Assembly (NCBI GenBank): GCA_019638625.1
Contig: JAHBTK010000003.1
Span: forward strand, 620,001 to 684,000
Length of the DNA stretch: 64,000 bases
DNA from: Chitinophagaceae bacterium
GTDB taxonomy: Bacteria; Bacteroidota; Bacteroidia; Chitinophagales; Chitinophagaceae
Reading direction: 5' to 3'
Position 1 is the stretch's first letter. Every line of letters begins with the position of its first letter. The notes beneath the pieces are model-generated. The model searched no databases. It was not told the origin of the DNA and saw nothing but the letters and a program-made list of their open reading frames with translations. Of this stretch, positions 25,724 to 36,100 are shown in pieces. A program made the translations under genes and the position numbers.

Positions 25724-26290
25724 TTACAGCGCCCAGGCCCGGTCTCCTTTTTTATAAGGAACACATCCCTCATACTTTCCCGGCACCAGCATATAACGAA
25801 GAGATTTCTCCGCCCCCGGCTGCGAAGTAAAATAGCCCAGCAGGGTGAGCTCTTTCATCATCCTGAAATAATGTTTGGGCTCTTCTGCTTTTTTGGCGGA
25901 CATATAGTCTTTTGCTTCCCTGTCTGTTTCCGTGAGCAGCTCCGTGCGCTGTTCGGCACTCAGGTCCATAAAAGACTTGCCAAACTTTTTATTGGAAGCT
26001 TCTTTCAGCAGGTTCATTCCCTGTTTGAAAACCTCCTGTTCTTCCTGTGCATAGCAGTCGGTAACCATTACTGTCATAAAAGTACCTACCGCCGCCGCTT
26101 TGGCTCCGGGGGTATCGGTGGCGGGAATGATGGTTTCCGCTATTTCATCCAGGTAAGCAATATCATCTGCACTGAATGTGTCTGTTGTTTTCCTGTCAGC
26201 AGGTTTACAGCCTTCCAGGAAAATATGGGCGCCTGCTACAGTTCCACCCAGTATCAGCGCTACCCTTGACAATGCATCACGTCTGTTCAT
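25724..26290 (-). CDS. Gluconate 2-dehydrogenase subunit 3 family protein (GMC dehydrogenase small subunit)
   Basis: The 188-residue product has a Tat-type lipoprotein signal: MNRRDALSRVALILGGTVAG, then a cysteine at about residue 29 in LEGCKPAD. The domain is the helical 'gluconate 2-dehydrogenase subunit 3' family, seen in ADDIAYLDEIAETIIPATDTPGAKAAAVGTFM and the C-terminal LGYFTSQPGAEKSLRY. These small subunits accompany membrane-linked GMC flavin dehydrogenases and are needed for their maturation or export. The GMC partner is immediately upstream, 35 bases away, so the two should form one complex. Confidence 0.93.
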   Translation of the reverse strand: MNRRDALSRVALILGGTVAGAHIFLEGCKPADRKTTDTFSADDIAYLDEIAETIIPATDTPGAKAAAVGTFMTVMVTDCYAQEEQEVFKQGMNLLKEASNKKFGKSFMDLSAEQRTELLTETDREAKDYMSAKKAEEPKHYFRMMKELTLLGYFTSQPGAEKSLRYMLVPGKYEGCVPYKKGDRAWAL

Positions 26291-26325
26291 GATCTATGTG
26301 TTTGAAATAAATTAATTAAAGGTAT

Positions 26326-28140
26326 TTACAAATTTCCTTTTTTAAGCTCCTCTACCGCATGGTCTGCTGCCCGGGCGGTAAGCGCCATATAGGTAAGAGA
26401 GGGATTCACACAGGCGGCAGATGTCATGCAGGCCCCATCTGTAATAAACACATTGGGCGCATCCCATACCTGGTTCCATTTATTCAATACAGATGTTTTC
26501 GGGTCTTTTCCCATCCGGGCGGTTCCCATTTCATGAATACCTCTGCCCATGGTGCCATCGCCATCCCGGCCATTTATATTTTTAACGCCAGCTGCTTCCA
26601 GCATTTCTTTGGCGTCGTTCAGCATATCCCTGCGCATCTTTTTTTCATTCTCCTTCCATTCCACATCAAAGGCCAGCACGGGTAAGCCCCACTTATCCAG
26701 CCGCTGTTTCCCGTTTTTATCAGGCACCGGGCGCATACCCAGGTCCTTGCCGGTTACCGGGTCGTTAAACTGCTCCAGTTTGTCCGAGTAAGTGTTCTTA
26801 TCCAGGAAAATCCTGTTTTCGTGATAGGGTAATACTTCGCCAAAACCACCGATATTCATCGTCCAGGAGCCTGGTTCGGACAGCGTTTCCTTCAATGCCA
26901 CGCCAAGCGCGACCTCCTCTGCCGAGCGGCTCCAGCCCTGGCGGGAGCCACCGCCCTGGTAGCCAAACCCACGGAGATAGTCTCTCTTATCTCCGTTTAT
27001 GTTTTGATAACGGGGTATATAGATGCCGTTGGCCCTGCGCCCGAAAGTGTACTGGTCTTCATAACCGTCTACCATACCCGAAGCGCCTACGCCCAGGTGA
27101 TGGTCCATTACATTATGCCCCAACTCGCCGCTGCTGCTTCCCAATCCGTCCGGCCATATGTCTGTGGCAGAGTTGAATAATATCCAGGTACTGTTCAATG
27201 CCGAAGCATTCAGGAAAACGATCTTAGCCTTGTATTCATAGGTTTTCATTGTTTCTGCATCCAGCACTTCCACGCCGGTTGCTTTTTTAGTGTCTTTATC
27301 ATACAGCACTTTGGTAACGATAGACCAGGGGCGCAATGTAAGGTTGCCCGTTTTGGTGGCCGCAGGCAGGGTGCAGGATTGCGTGCTGAAATAAGCGCCG
27401 TAAGGGCAGCCCAGCCAGCATTTGTTGCGGAACTGGCAACTCGCCCTTCCCTGGCTTTCAAACGGAACGGTAATATTAGCCGTGCGGCCGATGATCATGG
27501 TACGGGCGCCTTTGTATTTTTCCTTTATCCGTGCGGCTACGTCTTTTTCCACGCAGGTCATGTCCATTGGCGGCAAAAACTGGCCGTCGGGCAACTGTGG
27601 TAAGCCTTCTTTAGAGCCGCTGATACCGGCAAAACGTTCCACATAATCATACCAGGGCGACATGTCTTTATACCGTATCGGCCAGTCAACGCCATAACCG
27701 TCTTTGGCGTTGGCTTCAAAATCCAGGTCGCTAAAGCGGTAGCTTTGCCGGCCCCAGGTCAATGAACGTCCGCCGACATGATAACCACGAAACCAGTCAA
27801 ACCTTTTGATCTCCGTGTAAGGAGATTCTGAATCTTTCACCCAGAAATCAAGATTGGTTTCATTCAGGGGATAATCCCTTTTCAGTACCGGGTATTGCTG
27901 TATCATTTCCTGGGTTCTTCCACCACGATGTGGAAATTCCCAGGGTGCCTTGTTGGCGTTTACATAATCTTTTATATGCTCTACATTTCTTCCCCTTTCC
28001 AGCATCAACACCTTCAGCCCTTTTTCTGAAAGCTCTTTTGCTGCCCATCCGCCGCTGACGCCGGAACCTACAACAATGGCATCGTACGTGTTGGAATCAC
28101 TTGTTCCGTTAATATTTACTTGTGGACTATCCTGTGGCAT
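26326..28140 (-). CDS. GMC family FAD-dependent sugar dehydrogenase, large subunit
   Basis: At 604 residues this is a full-length GMC oxidoreductase. FAD binding is shown by DAIVVGSGVSGGWAAKELSE near residue 20 and a conserved glutamate in LMLERG. The C-terminal GMC domain has HEMGTARMG and the catalytic-region ACVNPSLTYMALTARAADHA. Near residue 235 four cysteines occur within 22 residues (in GRASCQFRNKCWLGCPYGA and the following STQSC). This is reminiscent of the iron-sulfur site of membrane-bound glucose and fructose dehydrogenases, but I cannot confirm a cluster. It has no signal peptide, so co-export with the Tat-signalled small subunit is likely. In this context oxidation of a glycoside at C3 is inferred. 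Confidence 0.92.
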   Translation of the reverse strand: MPQDSPQVNINGTSDSNTYDAIVVGSGVSGGWAAKELSEKGLKVLMLERGRNVEHIKDYVNANKAPWEFPHRGGRTQEMIQQYPVLKRDYPLNETNLDFWVKDSESPYTEIKRFDWFRGYHVGGRSLTWGRQSYRFSDLDFEANAKDGYGVDWPIRYKDMSPWYDYVERFAGISGSKEGLPQLPDGQFLPPMDMTCVEKDVAARIKEKYKGARTMIIGRTANITVPFESQGRASCQFRNKCWLGCPYGAYFSTQSCTLPAATKTGNLTLRPWSIVTKVLYDKDTKKATGVEVLDAETMKTYEYKAKIVFLNASALNSTWILFNSATDIWPDGLGSSSGELGHNVMDHHLGVGASGMVDGYEDQYTFGRRANGIYIPRYQNINGDKRDYLRGFGYQGGGSRQGWSRSAEEVALGVALKETLSEPGSWTMNIGGFGEVLPYHENRIFLDKNTYSDKLEQFNDPVTGKDLGMRPVPDKNGKQRLDKWGLPVLAFDVEWKENEKKMRRDMLNDAKEMLEAAGVKNINGRDGDGTMGRGIHEMGTARMGKDPKTSVLNKWNQVWDAPNVFITDGACMTSAACVNPSLTYMALTARAADHAVEELKKGNL

Positions 28141-28328
28141 AGCTTGGTTATTTTTTTGAATGATCAGTTTTTATTCTTTTTCTCAATGGTGGTTGAAGTC
28201 GCAGAAGTCAGACAGACGAAAAGACCAGTGGCTTATGGCAAAACTTTCCTACTCCTGTATTCAGGAGATTGTTGCGGGATAAGCTATTAAAAATACATTC
28301 AGGCATAGCAACTTCTCTTACCAGTTTA

Positions 28329-29234
28329 TTATACATCACAGATCTTTACGGCGTTTTCTAGGGAAGCCAGTTGTCCGGATGCATCTTTCGGGCTGGGAAT
28401 GAATTCCTGGGCCACATAGCCTTTATATCCTGTTTCAACAATCGCTTTCATAATGGCCGGATAATATAATTCCTGTGATTCATCAATTTCCCGTCGGCCG
28501 GGCACACCGCCTGTGTGATAATGTGAAATGTAGGCATGGTTTTCCCGGATGGTCCTTATTACATCTCCTTCATCTATCTGCATGTGATAGATGTCGTATA
28601 ACAGCTTGAAGTTTTCGGAGCCTACTCTTTTGACCAGTTCCACCCCCCAGGCAGTCTTATCGCAGTTATAATCTTTATGGTCTATCTTGCTGTTCAGCAG
28701 TTCCATTACTATAGTAACATTATGCTGTTCAGCAACTCCCATTATTTTTTTCAGCCCTTCCTCGCAATTGGCCCAGGCAGTTTCATCATCCAGGTTCCTT
28801 TTGTTGCCACTAAAGCATATCAGTTGCTTATATCCTGCTTCGGCCACCAGCGGGATCATGTCCGTGTAATTCTTCTCCAGCGTGCTGTGGTTTTGTTTGT
28901 CGTTAAAGCCGTCTTCTATGCTGATTGCTGCCCCGCTGCACATGGAAGAATATAGTCCATACTTCTGCAATACCGGCCAATCGGAGGGTCCCACCAGGTC
29001 TATGGCGGGAATCCCGATCTTTTTTACCCCGGCACAAAACTCTTCCAGCGGAATGCTGCCATAACACCACCGGCAAACGGAATGATTAATATTCCCTTTC
29101 ATTATATAATTGACATTCGGATGTGAAGGAGATGGAACCCCGGAAAAGGCTTTTGCCGCGGAGCCCACAGACAGGGACCCCACAATGATCTTTTTGATGG
29201 CAGACCGGCGTTTTTGAAATTCAGAAGTGGGCAT
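28329..29234 (-). CDS. Exported hydroxypyruvate isomerase-like TIM-barrel protein
   Basis: The 301-residue protein has a Tat-like N-terminus (KKR-type region RRSAIKKIIVGSLSVGSAAKAFSG). It then has an AP-endonuclease-2 TIM barrel resembling hydroxypyruvate isomerase: HSVCRWCYGSIPLEEFC, TIVMELLNSKIDHKDYNCD, LLYDIYHMQIDEGDVIRTI and YISHYHTGGVPGRREID, which together carry the expected metal ligands. It is the first gene of the minus-strand set (TIM barrel, GMC large subunit, small subunit, TIM barrel). True hydroxypyruvate isomerase is cytoplasmic, so the export signal points to an extracytoplasmic sugar substrate. Confidence 0.88.
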   Translation of the reverse strand: MPTSEFQKRRSAIKKIIVGSLSVGSAAKAFSGVPSPSHPNVNYIMKGNINHSVCRWCYGSIPLEEFCAGVKKIGIPAIDLVGPSDWPVLQKYGLYSSMCSGAAISIEDGFNDKQNHSTLEKNYTDMIPLVAEAGYKQLICFSGNKRNLDDETAWANCEEGLKKIMGVAEQHNVTIVMELLNSKIDHKDYNCDKTAWGVELVKRVGSENFKLLYDIYHMQIDEGDVIRTIRENHAYISHYHTGGVPGRREIDESQELYYPAIMKAIVETGYKGYVAQEFIPSPKDASGQLASLENAVKICDV

Positions 29235-29447
29235 ATAATAATATCAGCAGTTAAGTTAGGAAATGTTTTCTTAAAACAAAGCTTTTGGCTTGTGTTACGA
29301 AAAAATTTTAGAGCTAGAAAGCATAACACGTTAATGAAGGGTAACTTATTACAACCTATAAAAAACACATGGAGGATACCTGTAAATGTTTTACTTTTAA
29401 TGCCCTTTCGATAAATTGCATTATTTAATAATTGAATAAATTTTTCC

Positions 29448-30605
29448 ATGAACAGAAAACTTAAAATGGGAATGATCGGTGGAGGTAAAGAGGCTTTCAT
29501 CGGGGCGGTGCATCGCATTGCCGCTAATATAGACGGGCTGATTGAATTATCGTGTGGCGCACTCAGCCAACGGCCGGAGGTGGCAAAAGAATCTGCAAAG
29601 GCTTTGTTTCTGCCCGATAATAAAGCATACAGCAGTTTTGAAGAAATGATCGAAACAGAAAGCCGGCTACCGGAAGGCGAACGAATGGATTTTGTATCCA
29701 TCGTAACACCCAACCACGTTCATTTTGCGCCGGCAATGCTGGCCCTGGAAAAAGGGTTTCATGTAGTGATAGAAAAGCCAATGGTTTTTACACTGGATGA
29801 AGCCAAACAATTGCAGAAAAAAGTAGAAGAGACCGGGTTGATACTGGCGCTCACTCATACCTACTCCGGTTACCCATTGGTGAAACAGGCCAAACAAATG
29901 GCAAAAGAAGGCGCCTTCGGCAAAATAAGAAAGATATATGTTGAATATCCGCAGGGATGGCTGAGCAAGCTTACGGAAAAAGAGGGCAATCCGCAGGCTG
30001 CGTGGCGTACAGACCCTTCCAAATCCGGGAAGGCAGGCTGTATGGGGGATATAGGAACACATGCGGCGCACCTGGCCGAATATATTTCCGGCTTACAAAT
30101 CACTCAGCTCTGCGCGGATCTGAAAATATTTGTTGACGGACGGGCGCTGGACGACGATGGTAATGTGCTGTTGCGTTTTAACAACGGCGCTACCGGTGTG
30201 CTGATGGCCTCGCAAGTGGCAGCCGGTGAGGAAAACGCGCTGAAGATCAGGGTATATGGAGAGAAGGGCGGACTGGAATGGGCACAACAGGAGCCCAACA
30301 CCCTGATCGTAAAATGGCTGGATAAACCGGCAGAAATATACCGGGCAGGGGGTGGATACCTGGGCAGCTATGCCAAACACAATACCCGTACCCCGGGAGG
30401 GCATCCGGAGGGATACCTGGAGGCGTTTGCCAATATCTACCGCAATTTTGCACTTACGCTGTCCGCCCGCCTGGATGGTACGCAACCTACTCCCGAGATG
30501 CTGGATTTTCCCACAGTGGCGGAAGGGGTAAGGGGAATGGCATTTATTGACAACGTGGTTAACAGCAGCGCCAGCACTCAGAAATGGACTGATTTTGTTG
30601 TATAA
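29448..30605 (+). CDS. Gfo/Idh/MocA family oxidoreductase
   Basis: This 385-residue cytoplasmic protein has the N-terminal NAD(P)-binding Rossmann domain (KMGMIGGGKEAFIGAVHR near residue 5) and the signature FHVVIEKPMVFTLDEA with the catalytic EKP lysine near residue 108. Its C-terminal alpha/beta domain includes AWRTDPSKSGKAGCMGDIGTHAAHLAEY. Such enzymes oxidise or reduce a hydroxyl of a sugar or cyclitol. It starts the plus-strand set, divergent from the TIM-barrel/GMC set, followed by an isomerase after 37 bases. Reduction of a 3-keto sugar back to the sugar is the contextual inference. Confidence 0.93.
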   Translation: MNRKLKMGMIGGGKEAFIGAVHRIAANIDGLIELSCGALSQRPEVAKESAKALFLPDNKAYSSFEEMIETESRLPEGERMDFVSIVTPNHVHFAPAMLALEKGFHVVIEKPMVFTLDEAKQLQKKVEETGLILALTHTYSGYPLVKQAKQMAKEGAFGKIRKIYVEYPQGWLSKLTEKEGNPQAAWRTDPSKSGKAGCMGDIGTHAAHLAEYISGLQITQLCADLKIFVDGRALDDDGNVLLRFNNGATGVLMASQVAAGEENALKIRVYGEKGGLEWAQQEPNTLIVKWLDKPAEIYRAGGGYLGSYAKHNTRTPGGHPEGYLEAFANIYRNFALTLSARLDGTQPTPEMLDFPTVAEGVRGMAFIDNVVNSSASTQKWTDFVV

Positions 30606-30642
30606 ATTCTTCTAATCATTCAAAAATTCAAACTATTTAATT

Positions 30643-31698
30643 ATGACCAATATTCAGGGACCTGCCATTTTTCTTGCGCAGTTTTTAGGGGATAACCCTC
30701 CCTTCAACAGTTTGCCGGCTATTGCCAAATGGGCTTCCGGCCTTGGGTACAAGGGAATTCAGCTCCCTTCCTGGGCTACCCATATTATTGATGTAAAAAA
30801 AGCGGCAGAGAGTAAAACCTATGCCGACGAGATAAAAGGAGTGGTAAATGCCGCCGGGCTGGAGATCACAGAACTCTCTTCCCACATTGTGGGACAACTG
30901 GTGGCAGTACACCCCGCCTATGATGTACTCTTTGACGGGTTTGCTCCCGAGGAGTACCGCAATAACCCCAAAGCCCGTACGGAATGGGCGGTGCAACACC
31001 TGAAGGACTGCGCTAAAGCCTCTCAAAACCTGGGGCTGAATGCTCATGGCACATTTAGCGGGGCATTACTGTGGCACACGGTATATCCATGGCCGCAACG
31101 CCCTGCCGGGCTGGTAGAAACCGGCTTTACCGAACTGGCAAAAAGATGGACGCCGATACTGAACACTTTTGATGAACACGGGGTAGACGTATGTTATGAA
31201 ATCCACCCGGGCGAAGACCTGCACGACGGGATCTCTTACGAAATGTTCCTGGAAAAAGTAAATAACCACCCCCGCGCCTGCCTGTTGTACGATCCAAGCC
31301 ATTTTGTATTGCAGGGGCTTAAATATCTTGACTATATTGATTTTTATCACGACCGGATAAGGATGTTTCACGTAAAAGACGCGGAATTTAACCCTACCGG
31401 TAAACAGGGTGTTTACGGTGGTTACCAGGGCTGGGTAGAAAGAGCCGGACGTTTCCGTTCATTGGGAGACGGACAGGTGGATTTTAAATCCATCTTCAGC
31501 AAGCTGGCCGCATACAATTATAAAGGATGGGCAGTGCTGGAATGGGAGTGTGCCATTAAACACCCGGAAGACGGCGCGGCGGAAGGCGCTCCGTTTATCA
31601 AGAATCATATTATACACGTTACGGAAAAAGCGTTTGATGATTTCGCTGGTACCGGTAGCGACGAAAAATTTAACCGGAGCGTACTGGGACTTGAGTAG
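30643..31698 (+). CDS. Sugar phosphate isomerase/epimerase (cytoplasmic TIM barrel)
   Basis: A 351-residue AP-endonuclease-2-like TIM barrel without a signal peptide, opening MTNIQGPAIFLAQFLGDNPPFN. Metal and substrate residues are visible in EITELSSHIVGQL, VCYEIHPGEDLHDG, LLYDPSHFVLQGL, IRMFHVKDAEF and AVLEWECAIK. This layout recurs beside Gfo/Idh/MocA oxidoreductases in Bacteroidota sugar clusters. It lies 37 bases after that gene and 37 bases before the cytochrome. It may act as an epimerase/isomerase or a keto-sugar lyase; the family does not decide. Confidence 0.9.
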   Translation: MTNIQGPAIFLAQFLGDNPPFNSLPAIAKWASGLGYKGIQLPSWATHIIDVKKAAESKTYADEIKGVVNAAGLEITELSSHIVGQLVAVHPAYDVLFDGFAPEEYRNNPKARTEWAVQHLKDCAKASQNLGLNAHGTFSGALLWHTVYPWPQRPAGLVETGFTELAKRWTPILNTFDEHGVDVCYEIHPGEDLHDGISYEMFLEKVNNHPRACLLYDPSHFVLQGLKYLDYIDFYHDRIRMFHVKDAEFNPTGKQGVYGGYQGWVERAGRFRSLGDGQVDFKSIFSKLAAYNYKGWAVLEWECAIKHPEDGAAEGAPFIKNHIIHVTEKAFDDFAGTGSDEKFNRSVLGLE

Positions 31699-31735
31699 TA
31701 TAGTAGTATATTTACGCTTCAAATTTGACAATACG

Positions 31736-32203
31736 ATGACAAAAAACATTACAATTTTTCGGCAAGTGGTAGTGATGATCGCTCTTACAGGTTTGTTGAA
31801 TGCCTGCGGAACTGCTCCTGCAGAGCCTCAGAAACCCATCAGCATCAATAAGAACCCGCAGATCGGTGAACCCAAAACGGCGGAACCTGCTCCGGCAGCG
31901 GACGCGACGCCGGCGGACAACGAAACTGCGGCTAAGGTAGATACAAAGGCGCTTGCTGAAAAGGGAAAAACATTGATTGCAGGCTCTGACTGTTTTGCCT
32001 GCCACCAGGAAAAAGACAAACTGGTGGGGCCCTCTTATGCCGATGTTGCCAAAAAATATAAAGAAACAGATATTCCTTTGCTGGTTAAAAAAATCATTGA
32101 AGGAGGCTCCGGCACCTGGGGTGATATTCCCATGGCTCCCCATGCCGGCCTGATGAAAGCCGACGCGGAAGCGATGGTTCACTATATACTGTCGATAAAG
32201 TAA
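31736..32203 (+). CDS. c-type cytochrome lipoprotein
   Basis: Started at the ATG at 31736 the product is 155 residues and has a lipoprotein signal, MTKNITIFRQVVVMIALTGL, ending in the lipobox LLNAC. A low-complexity Ala/Pro/Glu-rich linker (about 40-75) separates this from a class I cytochrome c domain with haem motif CFACH near residue 85 and a distal IPMAPHAG methionine. An upstream in-frame start 62 codons earlier would lie inside the preceding gene and is rejected. It is the probable electron acceptor of the periplasmic GMC dehydrogenase encoded on the other strand. Its domain closely resembles the cytochrome domain of the ThuA fusion at 2581-5976 (shared KKYKE/KKYHK, GGSG-W pattern). Confidence 0.92.
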   Translation: MTKNITIFRQVVVMIALTGLLNACGTAPAEPQKPISINKNPQIGEPKTAEPAPAADATPADNETAAKVDTKALAEKGKTLIAGSDCFACHQEKDKLVGPSYADVAKKYKETDIPLLVKKIIEGGSGTWGDIPMAPHAGLMKADAEAMVHYILSIK

Positions 32204-32221
32204 AACACAGAACAATCAGAT

Positions 32222-32947
32222 ATGAAAAAAATAAGCGCCTTTTATGTGTTGGCCCTGCTGACCATCTTTTCTTACAGCAGTTTTGCCCAGAAAAGTAAAG
32301 ACAATGTATTGACCAAAAAGGAAAAGAAACAGGGATGGCAACTCCTGTTTGACGGAACCTCCCTTAACGGATGGCATTCGTTTAACAAACCTGCCCTGGG
32401 ATCTTCCTGGTCTGTGGATAACGGCTCCCTGCATTTTAAAGGAGGAGGCCCCCGTGAAAACGGCGGCGATGCTGTTACTGAAAAAGAATACGGGGATTTT
32501 CACCTGAAGCTGGAATGGAAAATTTCGCCTAACGGTAACAGTGGTATCATGTTCCTGGTGAAGGAAGACCCGAAATACCGCTATGCATATTATACCGGTC
32601 CTGAAATGCAGGTGCTGGATAACAATGGTCATCCTGATTCCAAAATACAGAAACATCGTGCCGGCGACCTGTATGACCTTATTACCAGCATACCGGAAAA
32701 CGTAAAGCCTGTCGGAGAATGGAACCAGGTAGAGATCAAACTGGAAAAAGGCAAACTGGAGCTTTGGCAGAATGGAGTAAACGTGGTTGCTACTACTCTT
32801 TGGACTGATGACTGGAATACTATGATTGCCAACAGCAAATTCAAAAACCTGGAAGATTTTGCAAAATTTAAAGAGGGCAGAATTGTGCTACAGGACCACG
32901 GTGATGATGTATGGTACCGGAATATCAAAATCAGGGAACTAAATTAG
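32222..32947 (+). CDS. DUF1080 (3-keto-disaccharide hydrolase) protein
   Basis: The 241-residue secreted protein has a signal peptide (MKKISAFYVLALLTIFSYSSFAQ) and one DUF1080 domain, a concanavalin-like beta sandwich. The typical segments are GWQLLFDGTSLNGWHSF, FHLKLEWKISPNGNSGIMF, TGPEMQVLDNNGHPD and the C-terminal GRIVLQDHGDDVWYRNIKIREL. Members of this family, now also called 3-keto-disaccharide hydrolases, cleave glycosides that have been oxidised at C3. It follows the cytochrome gene after 18 bases and ends the plus-strand set at a clear terminator. Its presence is the main evidence for a 3-keto-glycoside pathway here. Confidence 0.93.
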   Translation: MKKISAFYVLALLTIFSYSSFAQKSKDNVLTKKEKKQGWQLLFDGTSLNGWHSFNKPALGSSWSVDNGSLHFKGGGPRENGGDAVTEKEYGDFHLKLEWKISPNGNSGIMFLVKEDPKYRYAYYTGPEMQVLDNNGHPDSKIQKHRAGDLYDLITSIPENVKPVGEWNQVEIKLEKGKLELWQNGVNVVATTLWTDDWNTMIANSKFKNLEDFAKFKEGRIVLQDHGDDVWYRNIKIRELN

Positions 32948-32972
32948 CGTAACAACGTTATAAAAAATAAAA

Positions 32973-33006
32973 AGAGGCTGTTCTGAAAAGTTCAGCCTCT
33001 TTTTTT
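32973..33006 (+). terminator. Rho-independent terminator after the DUF1080 gene
   Basis: AGAGGCTG (32973-32980) pairs with CAGCCTCT (32993-33000) and is followed by a run of six or more T. It lies 26 bases past the DUF1080 stop and marks the end of the plus-strand gene set. Confidence 0.88.
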
Positions 33007-33111
33007 GTAGTATGATGTTATTTCCATCCGGGTATAAATAACAGAAACTCTTTTCTTTCTGCCTGATATACAATATTTTCTAATTTTAAGCATTCTAATA
33101 AAAAAGATGGT

Positions 33112-36100
33112 TTGAAACTACGGCTGCTTTTGATATTGTTGTGTGTGGCAGGCGCCCGGTGGGGGTTCTCCCAGCAGTCCGCAGGTTCCAACCTGCGAAA
33201 AAAAATAATAACAGTTCAGGCGGATACGCTGATGCTCGATACGCTCAGCATTATTCCCGGCAGTTTTTCCATAGCGGGGATAGCGCCGGAAACATGGCAG
33301 TTGGATCATTTTACCTCGAAGCTTATCTGGATCACGCGACCGGCAGAAACAGAGGTGGTGGTCACTTACCGGGTTTTTCCCGGCAGGTTTCAGCCGGTAC
33401 TGCAGAGGCTGCGCTTTGACAGCATCAGCAATAATTTTATTGCAGGCGCCACCGTCGGTCGCAACGAACTGGTACAGCAATCCATATTCGATTTCGGGAA
33501 TATCAACTATAACGGGAGCTTTGGCAGAGGACTGTCTTTTGGAAACCAGCAGGATGTTGTACTGAATTCTACCCTCAACCTCCAGCTAAGCGGCTATTTG
33601 GCGGACAGCGTGCAGATTGTTGCAGCCATTACGGATAGCAACATTCCGGTGCAACCGGATGGGAATACCCAAAACCTGAACGAATTTGACAAAGTGTTCA
33701 TACAGTTTAAAAAGAACAACTGGCATTTTGATATCGGGGATATAGATATCCGGCAGCAGCAAAGTTATTTTCTCAATTACTACTCCCGCCTCCAGGGGGC
33801 GGCGTTCGGGCAGCAAAGCCGGATCAGTAATACGGTGAGCAATACAATATTGCTGAGCGGCGCCATGGCAAAAGGAAAATTCACGCGGAATGTTTTCCAG
33901 GGGATAGAAGGCAACCAGGGGCCTTACCGCCTGCAGGCGCCCAACAATGAACTGTTTTTTATAGTGCTGGCGGGTACAGAAAGAGTGTTTATCGACGGAG
34001 AGATTATGCAACGGGGCGAAGACCAGGATTATGTGATCAACTACAATACCGCGGAGATCAGCTTTACCCCCAGGCAGATGATCACAAAAGACAAACGCAT
34101 TCAGGTGGAGTTCGGGTATGCTGACAGAAACTACCTCAACTCGCAGTTGTACCTCGCCGATGAAGCATCTATCGGTAAAAAGCTGAAACTAAGGCTGGCA
34201 GCCTACTCCAATGCAGACGCCAAGAACTCCCCCATCAACCAAACACTGAACGCGGAACAAAAACATTTTCTCAGCTCGGTAGGGGATAGCATACAGCAGG
34301 CATTTTACCCCTCGCAAATGCTGGATACGTTTTCCGTAAACAAGATACTTTATAAAAAAATTGACACGGTATATAATGTCAGCCTGCATGATTCCGTATT
34401 TGTGTACTCCGCAAACAACCAGGACACACTGTACAACCTTGCCTTCACCGAGGTGGGATACGGGAAAGGTAATTATGTGCTGGACCAGAACAATGCCGCC
34501 AACGGAAAAGTATTCAAATGGATTTCGCCGGATGCCGATAACAACCCGCAGGGAAGCTTTGAACCGGTAATACTGCTGATCGCTCCCAGGAAGCAGCAAC
34601 TGGTAACGGTGGGGGCGGATTATTCAATTTCAGAGAATACGGTTGTCAGTACAGAACTGGCTTTGAGCAATTATAATATCAACAGCTTTTCTTCAAAAGA
34701 CAAAGCGGACGACATGGGGTTCGCCGGTCGCGTCACGGTACATGACAACAGACCCCTGAAAAAGGGTTCAGGCGCAAAACTGCTGACCCAGGCAGGTTAT
34801 GAGTGGGTAGAGAACAGGTTTCGCCCGGTGGAAAGATTACGTTCCGTGGAGTTTTACAGGGATTGGGGTTTACCTATTACCGTTACCGCCGCTACGGAAA
34901 ACCTGTTTCGTACCAGCATACAACTGAACGATAAAAACAATAACAGTGTCCGGTACATTTTTGAAACCTATAAGAGAGCCGACGGCTACAACGGCATAAA
35001 AAACGGTATGGTGCAAAGGGCAGATTACGGAACCTGGCACTTTAACAACCAGGTGTATATTACTTCATTCGGACTGTCCGACCAAAGAGGGTATTACCTC
35101 AAACCTGTACTGGACGTATCAAAAGACTTTCCAAAGCTGGGAAATCACCGGATAGGAGTTGGCTATACACTGGATCACAACTATATAAAGTACCGCCAAT
35201 ACGACTCGCTGAATACCGGCAGCTTTTCTTTCGATATATGGCAGGCATATATCAGATCCCCGCAGGGCAAACCCAATAAATGGGGAGTCACTTACTATAC
35301 CCGCAGCGATCAGTATCCCTTTGGCGGGCAGTTGCACAGAACAGACAGAAGCAATAATATCAACCTCTCCACCGAACTGATGAAAAACCCCAAACACCAG
35401 CTACGCGCCAACGTTACCTACCGGAACCTGCATGTGCTGAACGACAAAATTACCAGCCTGCAGGCGGAAGAAACCATCCTGGGAAGAGCGGAGTATTTTG
35501 TGAATGAATGGAAGGGACTGTTGAACGGGAACCTGCTGTATGAGGTGGGCACCGGGCAGGAGCAAAAGCGGGACTATACCTATATAGAAGTGCCTCCCGG
35601 GCAGGGTGAATATACCTGGATTGATTATAACAACAATGGCATCCCTGAGCTGAATGAATTTGAAGTATCCCAGTTCCGCGACCAGGCAAAGTATATAAGG
35701 ATATTCACCCCCACCAATGAATTTGTAAAGGCTAATTACCTGCAATTCAACTACAGTATTGTGATCAATCCCCGCGCCGTGATCGATATGAGCAAAGCGT
35801 CCGGGTTTCAAAAATTCCTCACCCGGCTCTATTTCCAAAGCAGCCTGCAGGTATATAAAAAATCGTTGTCGGGAAAACTGGAGTTTAATCCATTCGCGGT
35901 GCCTATGCAGGATACTTCCCTTATACTGCTTAACCAGGTGTTGAGCAATTCCTTTTCTTTCAACCGCTTCAGCAGCGTATGGGGTATGGACATTAATAAT
36001 ATCCGCACCGACAATAAATCATTTCTTACCTATGGCTACGAAAGCAGGCACCTGGATGACTGGAATATCAAAGGACGCTGGAACATTTCCAGGAACTTTT

